From assembly GCA_018524345.1 (NCBI GenBank), contig JADQAZ010000005.1, positions 1 to 58,484 on the forward strand: DNA of 58,484 bases, written 5' to 3'. Under the pieces are notes generated by a model. That model had not been told where the DNA came from. It searched no databases and was given only the letters and a program-made list of their open reading frames with translations. The stretch is from Harenicola maris. GTDB lineage: Bacteria > Pseudomonadota > Alphaproteobacteria > Rhodobacterales > Rhodobacteraceae. Both the position numbers and the translations under genes were made by a program. Shown here piece after piece: positions 35,901 to 44,592 of the stretch (positions within the stretch are counted from its first letter, which is position 1; every line of letters starts with the position of its first letter).

Positions 35901-36414
35901 CGCTGATCCCCGCGGCTTCCTCCAGAATACGGCGGCGATTCTTCGGCTTGGCATTGATCAACTCGCTGATCTGCCCCTGCCGCACCAGCGCAGGCGAATG
36001 GGAGCCGGTGGAGGCATCGGCAAAGAGCATCTGGATATCGCGCGCGCGCACATCCTTCGTATTCGCCTTATAGGCCGAGCCCGCATCCCGCGTGATCCGC
36101 CGGATCACCTCAAGATTGTCGGTGTCGTTGAACCCGGCCGGGGCCAGACGTTCCGAATTGTCGATAAACAGGGCGACTTCCGCGAAATTGCGCGCAGGCC
36201 GCGTGGCCGCACCGGCAAAGATCACATCCTCCATCCCGCCGCCGCGCATCGCCGTCGGGCGATTCTCGCCCATGACCCACCGCAGGGCCTCAAGCAGGTT
36301 CGACTTGCCACAGCCATTCGGCCCCACAACCCCCGTCAGCCCTTCCGCGATCATAAGATCGGTCGGGTCGACAAAGCTTTTGAAGCCATTGAGCCTGAGT
36401 CGGTGAAACTGCAC
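32959..36414 (-). CDS. smc: Chromosome segregation protein SMC
   Basis: Condensin-type ATPase that organises and helps segregate the chromosome. The 1151-residue product has an N-terminal head with Walker A GPNGCGKSN, a long Ala/Glu/Arg-rich coiled coil, a central hinge (about residues 500-620), a second coiled coil and a C-terminal head with LSGGEQTLTALAL and Walker B CVLDEVDAPLDD. I chose the GTG at 36414, giving VQFHRLRLNGFKSF, with GAGGGA in front; an ATG 51 bases upstream is possible but would add a non-conserved extension. Partners scpA and scpB are not in the window. Confidence 0.95.
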   Translation of the reverse strand: MQFHRLRLNGFKSFVDPTDLMIAEGLTGVVGPNGCGKSNLLEALRWVMGENRPTAMRGGGMEDVIFAGAATRPARNFAEVALFIDNSERLAPAGFNDTDNLEVIRRITRDAGSAYKANTKDVRARDIQMLFADASTGSHSPALVRQGQISELINAKPKNRRRILEEAAGISGLYQRRHEAELKLKGAETNLARVDDVIEALATQLGQLARQARQAARYREIGTDLRLSEGLLLYRRWREAADAVETLSAEVRERTSAAGAAERAALEADKARDAADEALPALREEDAIAGALVQRLEVEQRGLAEDEARAEALIKTLAARVEQLDRDIAREAELNGDAEATIARLAEESARLAKNDAGQEDRLNEAMAAAREAAVTLQSIEAGLSQETEDVARLSARHQSAQRMEAEAQAALNRHQTEADKARATVAHASEAGGKAAAAAEEAEASLTAAQAAALAAEAALTEADTARTEAATREAAARAALSAAEGEAGALKAELGALSRLVAKEAGAGDQLLDQLTVAPGFEKALGAALADDLQAPVVEGAEASGWTALAAYGEVRGLPGGARALSEVVTGPEVLARRLTHTGVVSLAEAVAAQGDLSPGQRLVTAEGDLFRWDGFIALAADAGSTAALRLQQMNRMQELRQDLEEAEARAAGAGKAHALLTSELDDLTRADKEAREARRRADQAAAEASRAQSRAESDAAMAASRLEAAELAVSRHAAEAEAAETRVREARDALAELPDLDAARSGVEAAQARVEEARQEMIAKRALQDEIRRMGEARQRRAREIEREQKTWRDRLSTAEQRQAELSERRAASEAEFESASAAPDALEARRAKMQAGIDEASTRRRASTEALRAGETELREAEITARAAAAAASEAREKRAAAEARVEAVKEAAQAAAHRIEEELEIAPQALLEKLGADPEKIPDAEKIEADISKLRRQRDALGAVNLRAEEDAKEVSEEHDLLVSEKADLEEAIRTLRNGIASLNREGRERLLTAFEEVNGSFGTLFKHLFGGGEARLELVESDDPLEAGLEIMCQPPGKKLSTLSLLSGGEQTLTALALIFAVFLANPAPICVLDEVDAPLDDANVTRFCDMLDEMTRRTNTRFLVITHHAVTMSRMDRLFGVTMQEQGVSQLVSVDLKKAEALVA

Positions 36415-36500
36415 TATATCCCTCGTTTGACCCCGAAGATTGGCCATGGCTTGGCAGTGAGTCAATCACCTAAACCCCCTATCTTGGGGGAAAGCAGGAG

Positions 36501-36535
36501 TTATCCACAAGATAAAGGGGCACGCTCCGCCCCTT
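36501..36535. promoter_or_regulatory. Perfect DnaA box and adjacent hairpin upstream of smc
   Basis: TTATCCACA at 36501-36509 is the consensus DnaA box. It is followed by a 7-bp hairpin AAGGGGC / GCCCCTT (36515-36535) and preceded by a 5-bp hairpin CCCCC-TATCTT-GGGGG (36475-36490). The site lies in the 167-base divergent region between smc and the GNAT gene. A single box does not make an origin; titration or regulation of smc is possible. Confidence 0.5.
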
Positions 36536-36581
36536 CCACCAAATAGATTGACCCGCCCCCCGTTCTACGGGACCAAAGCAC

Positions 36582-37043
36582 ATGACCGAAGAAATCATCA
36601 TATCCAAAGGCGACCCGCGCAGCCCCGGCGCGCGCGCCCTGCTCGAAACCAGCCATGCGCTGATGCAATCCCTGTTTCCGCCGGAGGATAATTTCTACCT
36701 CGACATCGACGACCTCTGCACGCCTTCGATCCACTTCTTTACCGGCACACAGGGCACCGAAACCCTCGGCTGCGCCGCCCTCGCCGTGAAGGACGGGTAT
36801 GGAGAGGTCAAATCCATGTTCGTCACCTCCGCCGCCCGCGGCACCGGCCTCGGCGGGCGGCTCCTCGAACAGGTCGAGCAAGAGGCCCGCAATCAGGGCC
36901 TGCCCCTGCTGCGCCTAGAGACCGGCAATCTTCTGAAAGAGGCACACCGCCTCTACCACCGCCACGGCTTCACCGAATGCGGCCCCTTCGGCGACTACCC
37001 CGATGCAGGGTCCAGCATCTTCATGGAAAAGCCCCTGACCTAA
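36582..37043 (+). CDS. GNAT-family N-acetyltransferase
   Basis: A 153-residue acetyltransferase. The acetyl-CoA site is AARGTGLGGRLLEQ (about 85-98), after the strand VKSMFV; the C-terminal YHRHGFTECGPFGDY is the typical GNAT end. The substrate is unknown. It is divergent from smc and convergent with the LysR gene. Confidence 0.85.
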   Translation: MTEEIIISKGDPRSPGARALLETSHALMQSLFPPEDNFYLDIDDLCTPSIHFFTGTQGTETLGCAALAVKDGYGEVKSMFVTSAARGTGLGGRLLEQVEQEARNQGLPLLRLETGNLLKEAHRLYHRHGFTECGPFGDYPDAGSSIFMEKPLT

Positions 37044-37051
37044 CCGCCTGC

Positions 37052-37072
37052 AGATTTTTCGCCGAAAAATCT
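37052..37072. terminator. Bidirectional hairpin between the GNAT and LysR genes
   Basis: AGATTTTTCG and CGAAAAATCT share the same arms as the hairpin at 25889-25909, here with one more central base. It again lies between two convergent genes and is followed by a similar GCCCGC sequence. Confidence 0.7.
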
Positions 37073-37096
37073 CTGCCCGCCCGAGAGGGCGCGCAG

Positions 37097-37990
37097 TTAC
37101 GAGAGCTTGGAAAAATGTTCCGCCAGAACATCAAAGACAATGCGAAAGCGGCGGCTCGTGTGCAATTCGCGGTGCGAGATCAGCCAGACAGGAAACCGCA
37201 CCGCCACGCTCTGCGGCAGCACCGCCTCCACCTCGCGGCAGGCCCGCGCCACATGGTCCGACATGAACCCGATCCCGAGGCCCCGCCGCACCAGCTCCCA
37301 TGCCACCGTCCCGTTGGCCGATCCCAAGGGCACATTCGCCACGGTCACCGGCAGGCCCATCTCCACCAGATACCCCACCATCTGCGCACTATCGCCAAAG
37401 CTCACAAACCGATGCCGCGCAAAATCCATCAGGTCCTGCGGCCGCCCGTAGCGCACAAAATACCCCGGCGTCGCATAAAGATGCGCTGTCTCCTCCGTCA
37501 CCAGCTTGGCGGTCAGGTCCGGCTGCTCCGGCCGCACATGGCGCAGGGCGATATCCGCCTCGCGCCGCTGTAGATCGCGAATGTCGTTGGCGGCCACGAT
37601 TTCTATCTCGATCCCCGGGGCGATCTGGTTGATCTTCTCCACCGCTCCTGGCAGCACGTAATGCGAGAACACATCGCTCGCCGTGATCCGCACAAGGCCC
37701 TCCGCCGACTGCGCCTGCCCCTGCGCCGTCAGGGACAATCCCGCCGCCGCCTCGGCCATGGCCCGCGCGTGATCCAGCAAATCGCGCCCCGCCCGCGTCA
37801 GGGCCACGGACCGCCCCACACGCTCGAACAGGGTCACACCAAGCGCCTCCTCGAGCGCGGCAACCTGCCGCCCCAATGTTGGCTGCGTCAGCCCAAGCAC
37901 CCGCGCCGCAGCGGAAAAGCTCCCCTCCTCCGCCGTCGCCAAAAAGGCCCTGACCTGCCCCCAGTCAAATGCAATCGCTGTCCAATTCAT
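37097..37990 (-). CDS. LysR-family transcriptional regulator
   Basis: A 297-residue regulator with an N-terminal winged helix-turn-helix (about 11-60, including SFSAAARVLGLTQPTLGRQV) and a C-terminal substrate-binding domain. It is divergent from the methyltransferase at 38084, which LysR proteins often control. The shared 93-base region contains an AT-rich imperfect palindrome, ATGCATATATGTAT, at 37989-38002, right at the LysR start. The ligand is unknown. Confidence 0.92.
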   Translation of the reverse strand: MNWTAIAFDWGQVRAFLATAEEGSFSAAARVLGLTQPTLGRQVAALEEALGVTLFERVGRSVALTRAGRDLLDHARAMAEAAAGLSLTAQGQAQSAEGLVRITASDVFSHYVLPGAVEKINQIAPGIEIEIVAANDIRDLQRREADIALRHVRPEQPDLTAKLVTEETAHLYATPGYFVRYGRPQDLMDFARHRFVSFGDSAQMVGYLVEMGLPVTVANVPLGSANGTVAWELVRRGLGIGFMSDHVARACREVEAVLPQSVAVRFPVWLISHRELHTSRRFRIVFDVLAEHFSKLS

Positions 37991-38083
37991 GCATATATGT
38001 ATATAACCAACACGGATTTAGGCAATTCCCCGATGATACCCGCATAGGTTAACTCACCCCCAGACAGCAAAAAGGAACCCGCA

Positions 38084-38725
38084 ATGTCATCCGCCAAAGA
38101 CTTCTGGGACAAAAAGGCCGAAGGCTACGCCAAAAGCGCCATCGCCGATATGCCCGCCTATGAATACACACTGGAGCGCACAAAATCCTACCTCAAACCC
38201 TCCGACCGCGTGCTCGAAATCGGCGCGGGCACCGGCTCCACCGCCCTGCTCCTCGCCCCCGGCGTGGCCGATTACACCGCCAGCGATATCTCCTCCGAGA
38301 TGATGCGCATCGGCCAGCAAAAGGCACAGGCCGCAGAGCATGACACAAGCAACCTGCGCTTTGTCACCGCTACCCCGCAGGACCCGGCCCTAAACACCGC
38401 CCCTTACGACACGCTGATCGCCCTCAACCTGCTGCACCTGATCCAAGATCTGCCGCAGCTCCTGAGCCAGCTCCACGCACAGATCAAACCCGGCGGGTTG
38501 CTGATCTCCAAATCACCCTGCCTGCGCGGCAAACTCGGCCTGAAATTCGGCGCGATCCGCCTTGCCCTGCCCCTGCTCCACCGCCTCGGCGTGGTGCCCT
38601 ATGTGAACATATTCTCACAACAGGACCTCGACCGGATGATCACAGAGGCAGGCTTTGAAATCATCGAAACCGGCAACTACCCCGCACATCCGCCCAACCG
38701 CTACATCGTGGCAAAACGGGCCTAA
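38084..38725 (+). CDS. Class I SAM-dependent methyltransferase
   Basis: A 213-residue methyltransferase with motif I LEIGAGTGSTALLL (about 44-57) and ASDISSEMM for the ribose-binding acidic region. The C-terminal half contains a hydrophobic LALPLLHRLGVVPY segment. The substrate is unknown. AAAGGAACC precedes the ATG. It is divergent from the LysR gene and overlaps the GFA gene by 4 bases tail to tail. Confidence 0.85.
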   Translation: MSSAKDFWDKKAEGYAKSAIADMPAYEYTLERTKSYLKPSDRVLEIGAGTGSTALLLAPGVADYTASDISSEMMRIGQQKAQAAEHDTSNLRFVTATPQDPALNTAPYDTLIALNLLHLIQDLPQLLSQLHAQIKPGGLLISKSPCLRGKLGLKFGAIRLALPLLHRLGVVPYVNIFSQQDLDRMITEAGFEIIETGNYPAHPPNRYIVAKRA

Positions 38726-39105
38726 TCCTTCTGGGGCAACCCGTCTGTAATGTCGTAATAGTCGCCCTTACCGGAGACAAAGATATGGCTGTGCAGGCGG
38801 GCCCCCGTGGCCCCGTCAAAGGCCCCAAGGGAAATGCTGATCCAGTCACGATAGATCGGGTTCCAGAACAGGGTGCTGCCACAGGTGCCGCAAAACCCGC
38901 GCATCACCTTGGGCGAGGATTGATACCACCGCACATGCTCCACCCCCTCCACCTCCAGATCGGCGGCGGGAACATCGGTCGAGGCCCAGTAATGGCCGCT
39001 CATCCGGCGGCACTGGCTGCAATGACAGGCATCGCCATCCTTCAAGGGCGCCTCAACCGTAAACCGCACCGCGCCGCACAGGCATCCCCCCGTCGCCACG
39101 CTCAC
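38722..39105 (-). CDS. GFA-family zinc protein
   Basis: A 127-residue protein of the Gfa (glutathione-dependent formaldehyde-activating-like) family. The zinc-binding Cys pattern is present: CLCG near residue 8, CHCSQC near 27-32 and CGTC near 71-77. Most family members are of unknown activity. The start is a GTG that overlaps the TGA of the upstream ThDP-enzyme gene (GTGA), so the two are translationally coupled. Confidence 0.88.
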   Translation of the reverse strand: MSVATGGCLCGAVRFTVEAPLKDGDACHCSQCRRMSGHYWASTDVPAADLEVEGVEHVRWYQSSPKVMRGFCGTCGSTLFWNPIYRDWISISLGAFDGATGARLHSHIFVSGKGDYYDITDGLPQKD

Positions 39106-40769
39106 TCTCCCTGACGGGCAAGGGCCACCTGCCGCGCGCCGGTCAAGGTCTCTCCGGTCGACAGAGCCTCAACATCCACCGACAGGTCCAGTATCGCGAA
39201 ACTCCCCGCCCCGCGGGCGCGGCCAAAGGCACCGGGGAAATCCTCGGTCCGCTTCACAGCCTCGCCATAGCCGCCATAGGCGCGGGCAAGGGCGGCAAAA
39301 TCGGGGTTCGCCAGATCCGTGCCCGAGACCCGCGTGGGATAGGTCTTCTCCTGATGCATCCGGATCGTGCCATAGCGCCCGTTGTTCACCACCAGAATAA
39401 CCACCTGCACGCCAAACTGCTTGGCCGTCGACAGCTCGTTGATCGTCATCTGCAAACAGCCATCCCCCGCAATGCACACCACCGTGCGCTCGGGAAACTG
39501 CAGTTTCGCCGCAATCGCCGCAGGCAGGCCATAGCCCATGGAGCCAGAGGTCGGCGCAAGCTGGGTGCCGAACTGTTTAAACTGGAAATACCGATGCAGC
39601 CAACCGGCGTAATTGCCCGCCCCGTTGGTGACAATCGCATCCTCGGGCAGGTTCTCCGACAGCCAGCACATCGCCTGCTCCAGCTTCATCTTGCCCGGGG
39701 TCTCCACCGGATCCTGCCACTGGCGATAGCCGTCGCGGCACACGGCGGTCCATGCCCGCCGCTGGGTCTCTCCGCGCACCGAACGCGCCAGCTTGCGCAC
39801 GACAACCGCCGCCGGTCCCACAAAGGACAGCTGCGGCGGATACACATGGCCGATCTCGTCGCCGTCCGGATGCACATGGATCAAGGTCTTGCCCGGCATG
39901 GCCGGATCAAGCAGGTCATAACTCCCCGTCGTGATATCCCCCAGCCGCGTGCCAAGGGCAAAGATGCAATCGGCCTTGCGCACCGCCCCCGCCAGCTTGG
40001 GGTTAATCCCGACGCCAAGGTCCCCCACGTAATTGGGATGACGGTTGTCCATGTAATCCTGCCGCCGGAAACTCGCCGCCACAGGCAGGTCCATCGCCGC
40101 CGCGAATTGCTCCAGATGCTGCGCCGCCTCCTGCGACCAGCCAGAGCCCCCCACAATGATCAAGGGCCGCTTGGCCCGGCCAAGAGTATGGATCGCCAGC
40201 TCGCAAAAATTCGCGGCCTCGGGCAGAGCCTGAAAGGTCGAAGGCACCCGCACCGGCGCATCGCATGGCGCCGACAAAACATCCTCCGGCAGCCCAAGAA
40301 CCACAGGGCCGGGACGGCCCGATGTGGTCATGGCAAAGGCACGGTCGATATATTCCGGTATCCGGTTCGTCTGGCTCACCACCCCCGCCCATTTGGCAAG
40401 GGGGCCGAACATCGCCTTGACGTCAAACTCCTGAAACGCGCCGCGGTCGCGGTGCCGCTCGGGGATAAGCCCCACAAGGATCAACATCGGCGTCGCGTCA
40501 TGCATCGCCACATGGATGCCCGAGCTGGCATTCGTCGCGCCGGGGCCACGGGTGACAAACAAAACCCCCGGCGCACCGGTCAGCTTGCCATGTGCCTCCG
40601 CCATCATCGCCGCACCGCCCTCTTGGCGGCAAACGATGTTCTCGATGCCGCTATCGGCCAAGGCATCCAAGGCCGCCAGAAAGCTCTCTCCGGGAACCGA
40701 GAAAACCCGCTTCACACCCCGCGCCGCAAGATGGTCCACCAATGAATTTCCGCCGTGTTGGATGGTCAT
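39102..40769 (-). CDS. Thiamine diphosphate-dependent enzyme (acetolactate-synthase-like)
   Basis: A 555-residue member of the ThDP family with three domains. The catalytic Glu is E50 (CRQEGGAAMMAEA); the ThDP-binding motif is GDGCLQMTINEL followed by NNGRYG. The substrate cannot be named from sequence. It resembles the large group of acetolactate synthase, benzoylformate and oxalyl-CoA decarboxylase-like proteins. No regulatory subunit is adjacent, so true acetolactate synthase is less likely. I chose the ATG at 40769. Coupled to the GFA gene. Confidence 0.85.
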   Translation of the reverse strand: MTIQHGGNSLVDHLAARGVKRVFSVPGESFLAALDALADSGIENIVCRQEGGAAMMAEAHGKLTGAPGVLFVTRGPGATNASSGIHVAMHDATPMLILVGLIPERHRDRGAFQEFDVKAMFGPLAKWAGVVSQTNRIPEYIDRAFAMTTSGRPGPVVLGLPEDVLSAPCDAPVRVPSTFQALPEAANFCELAIHTLGRAKRPLIIVGGSGWSQEAAQHLEQFAAAMDLPVAASFRRQDYMDNRHPNYVGDLGVGINPKLAGAVRKADCIFALGTRLGDITTGSYDLLDPAMPGKTLIHVHPDGDEIGHVYPPQLSFVGPAAVVVRKLARSVRGETQRRAWTAVCRDGYRQWQDPVETPGKMKLEQAMCWLSENLPEDAIVTNGAGNYAGWLHRYFQFKQFGTQLAPTSGSMGYGLPAAIAAKLQFPERTVVCIAGDGCLQMTINELSTAKQFGVQVVILVVNNGRYGTIRMHQEKTYPTRVSGTDLANPDFAALARAYGGYGEAVKRTEDFPGAFGRARGAGSFAILDLSVDVEALSTGETLTGARQVALARQGE

Positions 40770-40914
40770 GCCGCCTGCCTGTAATTTGCAAAATCCGCGC
40801 GCTGTGCATCTGCGCGCAGCCTCTGTTACCATGCGCCAGTCAGTTTCCCTTGGCAACGCAGAGTCGCCCGCCTACCTCCTGTAGGACAGATTTTTCGCTA
40901 AAGGACAGCACCCC

Positions 40915-41451
40915 ATGACCCTCTCCCTTGTCGGCCTCTGCGGCTCGCTCCGCAAAGACAGCTTCAACCGCAAACTCCTGAACGAGGCCGTGCGCCGCTT
41001 TGGCCCCGCCGACTATACCGAGGCCTCCATTCGCATGCCGCTTTATGATGGCGACCTAGAGGCCACCTCCGGCATCCCCGCCGAGGTTCAAACAGCCGCC
41101 GACCAGATCGCCGCCGCCGATGCCGTTGTGATCGCCAGCCCCGAATACAACCAATCCGTGCCCGGCACCCTGAAGAACGCGCTCGACTGGATCAGCCGCG
41201 TCGAGGGCAACCCATGGCAGGACAAACCCGTTGTCCTCCTCCATGCCGCCGCTGGCCGCACAGGCGGCGCCCGCGCCAACTACGCCCTGCGCCTTTGTAT
41301 GGCCCCCTTCGCCCCGCATCTGATCCCCGGGCCAGAGGTCCTCGTCGCCGCCGCCCATACGGGCTTTGACGAAACCGGCGCGCTTCAGGGCGAGATGTAT
41401 CAAAACGCCCTGCAACAGGCGATGGACGCCCTGCGCCGCGCCGCCAGCTAA
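40915..41451 (+). CDS. NADPH-dependent FMN reductase
   Basis: A 178-residue flavodoxin-like protein. The FMN phosphate loop is GSLRKDSFNRKLL (about 10-22) and SPEYNQSVPGTLKNALDW is the family signature. It probably reduces FMN or quinones with NAD(P)H. It is divergent from the ThDP enzyme, with a 145-base gap, and overlaps the acyl-CoA synthetase gene by 4 bases tail to tail. Confidence 0.9.
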   Translation: MTLSLVGLCGSLRKDSFNRKLLNEAVRRFGPADYTEASIRMPLYDGDLEATSGIPAEVQTAADQIAAADAVVIASPEYNQSVPGTLKNALDWISRVEGNPWQDKPVVLLHAAAGRTGGARANYALRLCMAPFAPHLIPGPEVLVAAAHTGFDETGALQGEMYQNALQQAMDALRRAAS

Positions 41452-43073
41452 CCCTGCTCCGCCTCGGCCTGTGCCATGCGGCGCAGGTCGGCGCGGATGA
41501 TCTTGCCCGTGGTGGTCATCGGCATCGCCTCGATAAAGCGCACGACGCGCGGCGCCTCATAGGCCGCAAGCCGCGCGCGCACATGCTCCGCGATCTCCTC
41601 GGCCAACCCGGCCGAGGGGTCCCGCCCCTCCCCCAGCTGCACATAGGCCGCCACGACAGAGCCGCGCAGAGCATCCGGCATGCCAACCACACCGGCCAGA
41701 TGCACCGCCGGATGGGTCAGCAGACAATCCTCGATCTCCCCCGGCCCGATCCGGTATCCGGCAGAGGAAATCACGTCATCCTCCCGCCCGGTGAAGGCAA
41801 TGCGCCCGCTTTCCACCCGCCGCCCGCGATCCCCGGTCAGCAAAAAGCGCCGCCCGTCCACCTCGCGGAACTTCGCCTCCGTCGCCTCCGGATTGTTCCA
41901 GTATCGCAGGAACATCACCGGATCGGGCGTGGCCACCGCGATCTCGCCCATCTCGCCCACAGGGGCCACCCCGCCCCCGTCCGCCAGAACCTCAACCCCG
42001 TGGCCCGGCACGGCAAAGCCCATCACCCCCGGCTCCGGCGGCGCAAGCGCGGCGCAGGAGGAAACGATCATATTGCACTCCGTCTGCCCGTAAAACTCGT
42101 TGATGGTGGTGCCAAGGGCCCGCTGCCCCCATTCGATCAACCCCTTGCCAAGGGGCTCCCCCCCGCTGGCCACCGACCGCAGCGCCAAGGCATGCTCCGG
42201 CACATCCGCCAGCCGCATCAGCTTAAGCGCCGTCGGCGGCAGGAAGGCATTGCGCACCCCCTGCCCCCGCATCAACTCAAAGGCCGCCTCGGCGGTAAAC
42301 TTGCGAAACCGGCAGGCCACCACCGTCACCCCGTGATACAGCGCGGGCATCAAAACATCGAGGAGGCCGCCAATCCATGCCCAATCCGCAGGCGTCCAGA
42401 TCCGGTCCCCCTCCTGCGGGAAAAAATCATGGCTCATCTCCACCCCCGGCAGATGGCCAAGCAAAACCCGATGCCCATGCAGCGCCCCCTTCGGGTGCCC
42501 CGTGGTGCCAGAGGTATAGATCAAAATCGCCGGATCATCCGCCCGCGTCTCTGCCCCCGTGAAATCACGCGGCTGATGGGCACAGCGGCCGGTAAACTCC
42601 GGCTCCTCCACACAGATCACATGCTGCAATTCCGGCAGGTCGCCGCGAATCCCCGCCACAACCGCCGCCCCCGCCGCATTGGTCAAAAGCACCCGTGCGC
42701 CCGCATCCCGCAACCGGTGCAGCAAGGCATCCGGCCCGAACAGCGTAAACAACGGCAGGGAAATCCGCCCCCCTTTCAGGATCGCAGCATGGGCAATGGC
42801 CACCTCGATGCTTTGGGGCAACAGAACCGCAACGCGGTCCCCCGCCTCGGTCAGGCCAGCCAGCACATGCGCCCATTGGTTCGACCGCTCCGCAAGGGCG
42901 GCAAAGCTGATCTCCCGCACCCGCCCATCGGCCCCCACATCCACAATCGCCGTGCGCGCCCCATGGGTCGCCGCAGGGCGATCAGTGATCTGCACGCCGA
43001 TGTTGCAATGCGTTGGAACCGCCCATTCAAAGGCGGCGGTGGTCGCGGCAATACTGCCCTGGTTCGTCAACAT
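41448..43073 (-). CDS. AMP-binding acyl-CoA synthetase
   Basis: A 541-residue ANL-family enzyme that activates a carboxylic acid as acyl-AMP and then acyl-CoA. The P-loop YTSGTTGHPKG, the YGQTE motif, TGDRGRR and the C-terminal catalytic Lys in TTTGKIIR are all present. It resembles acetyl- or medium-chain acyl-CoA ligases, but the acid is unknown. It lies 40 bases downstream of mtlK on the same strand, so read-through from the polyol operon is possible. Confidence 0.88.
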   Translation of the reverse strand: MLTNQGSIAATTAAFEWAVPTHCNIGVQITDRPAATHGARTAIVDVGADGRVREISFAALAERSNQWAHVLAGLTEAGDRVAVLLPQSIEVAIAHAAILKGGRISLPLFTLFGPDALLHRLRDAGARVLLTNAAGAAVVAGIRGDLPELQHVICVEEPEFTGRCAHQPRDFTGAETRADDPAILIYTSGTTGHPKGALHGHRVLLGHLPGVEMSHDFFPQEGDRIWTPADWAWIGGLLDVLMPALYHGVTVVACRFRKFTAEAAFELMRGQGVRNAFLPPTALKLMRLADVPEHALALRSVASGGEPLGKGLIEWGQRALGTTINEFYGQTECNMIVSSCAALAPPEPGVMGFAVPGHGVEVLADGGGVAPVGEMGEIAVATPDPVMFLRYWNNPEATEAKFREVDGRRFLLTGDRGRRVESGRIAFTGREDDVISSAGYRIGPGEIEDCLLTHPAVHLAGVVGMPDALRGSVVAAYVQLGEGRDPSAGLAEEIAEHVRARLAAYEAPRVVRFIEAMPMTTTGKIIRADLRRMAQAEAEQG

Positions 43074-43113
43074 GACCCAAGGCTACCCCAGCCAGACACA
43101 TTTCCCCAAGGGA

Positions 43114-44592
43114 TTAACTGTCCAGATACACCGCAATCGCCGCTTCCACCCCATCGGCATGGATCATGGAAAGCCAACGACAGAACGTCTCGGCAAATCG
43201 CGCATGATCCACCAGATCGCCATAGATCGCCGTCATCCGCAGCCATTCCATCGGATCATCCTTGGCCTTGGCAGCTACAACGGTCAGGGTCTCCCAGTTG
43301 GGATCATTCGGCGCAATCACACTGCCGTCCATCCGCGTCCCATAACAGTAACGCGCCCAGATCGCAGAGACCAAGGCAAGCCCCTCGACAGTTGTGCCGA
43401 TCTCCAGCCCGCCGCGCACCGTCGGCGTGATGAACCCCGGCTGCCGCGAGGAGCCGTCAAAGGCCACACGCCGCGTGGTGTCCTTGATCTTGGGGTTGGA
43501 AAACCGCCGGTCGATCAGGTCAAGATACTCCAATGGCGTCATGCCCGGCACGGGCTTGACCATGGGCGCGATCTCCTCGGCCTCGACCCGGCGCAGCAGG
43601 TTGCGAATGGGCGCATGGGCCATGCACTGCGCGATGGTCTCCAGACCAAGCAGATCCCCCGCAGCGGCCAGAACCTGATGCCCGCCATTGAGCATCCGGA
43701 TCTTCATCGCCTCGAAGTCATGCACATCGGGGGTAAAGGTCGCGCCAACCTTGTCCAGATCGGGCCGCCCGTTGCAAAAGGCATCCTCGATCACCCACTG
43801 CCGGAAATTCTCGTGGGTCACAGGCGCCTTATCGGCAATGCCGAACTCCCGCGCGAGGGCAATCTCGTTGGGGCCGGTGGCGGGCACGATGCAATCCACC
43901 ATGGAATTGGGGAAGGCACTGTTGGCATCAATCCAATCGGCCAGATCGGGGTCCGACAACCGCGCAAGGGTCACAACCGTCTGCCGCATGACCGTGCCAT
44001 TGCCCTGAAGGTTGTCACAGCTCATGCAGGTAAAAGGCGCAATCCCCGCATCACGGCGCAAACGCAGGGCGGCAATAATCGCGCCAAAGGCCGTGTGCGG
44101 CGCATCGGGGTTGGCCGCGTCATGCAGAATATCCCCGTTGCTCGCATCAAACCCGCCGGTGGCCGGATCAATGAAGTACCCGCCCTCGGTCACGGTCAAA
44201 GACACAATGCGAATGGCCGGATCGGCCATCTGCGCGATCAGCGCGGCATTGTCTTCCTCAACCGGAACAAACCCGATCATGGATCCGCACACCTCGGCGG
44301 ACTTCCCCGAGGGGTCCAGCTCAAGAAGCGTCGTCAGGCAATCCTGCGCCAGCAAACGGTCCCGCTGCAGGGCATCGCCCGCCCGCACACCCGCGCCGAT
44401 AATGGCCCAGTCATGGCCAAGGCCCATGTCAAACAACCGGTGCAGATACCACGCCTGATGGGCGCGGTGGAAATTGCCCAAACCGATATGAACAATCCCC
44501 GCCGTCAGGCCGGAACGGTCATAGGTCGGGCGGCGCACGGCTTCCGGCAATTTGGCCAGATTGGCCTCCGACAGGTTCATCAGCTCATCCAT
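43114..44592 (-). CDS. mtlK: Mannitol 2-dehydrogenase
   Basis: A 492-residue polyol-specific long-chain dehydrogenase that oxidises mannitol, and often arabinitol or sorbitol, to the ketose with NAD. The N-terminal cofactor motif is HIGLGNFHRAH and the active-site signature K-x4-N-x2-H is in MKIRMLNGGHQ. Length and context match MtlK of Rhodobacter. It overlaps smoS by 13 bases and is the last polyol gene of the operon. Confidence 0.93.
   Translation of the reverse strand: MDELMNLSEANLAKLPEAVRRPTYDRSGLTAGIVHIGLGNFHRAHQAWYLHRLFDMGLGHDWAIIGAGVRAGDALQRDRLLAQDCLTTLLELDPSGKSAEVCGSMIGFVPVEEDNAALIAQMADPAIRIVSLTVTEGGYFIDPATGGFDASNGDILHDAANPDAPHTAFGAIIAALRLRRDAGIAPFTCMSCDNLQGNGTVMRQTVVTLARLSDPDLADWIDANSAFPNSMVDCIVPATGPNEIALAREFGIADKAPVTHENFRQWVIEDAFCNGRPDLDKVGATFTPDVHDFEAMKIRMLNGGHQVLAAAGDLLGLETIAQCMAHAPIRNLLRRVEAEEIAPMVKPVPGMTPLEYLDLIDRRFSNPKIKDTTRRVAFDGSSRQPGFITPTVRGGLEIGTTVEGLALVSAIWARYCYGTRMDGSVIAPNDPNWETLTVVAAKAKDDPMEWLRMTAIYGDLVDHARFAETFCRWLSMIHADGVEAAIAVYLDS

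Noticed and set aside
34513-36546. 677-residue open frame antisense to smc
   Set aside because: It has no recognisable domain, is rich in Arg/Gly/Leu as expected from the complement of GC-biased codons, and lies fully inside smc.
37989-38002. AT-rich palindrome as a proven LysR binding site
   Set aside because: The symmetry is imperfect and short, and it sits at the LysR start codon; noted only in the gene entry.
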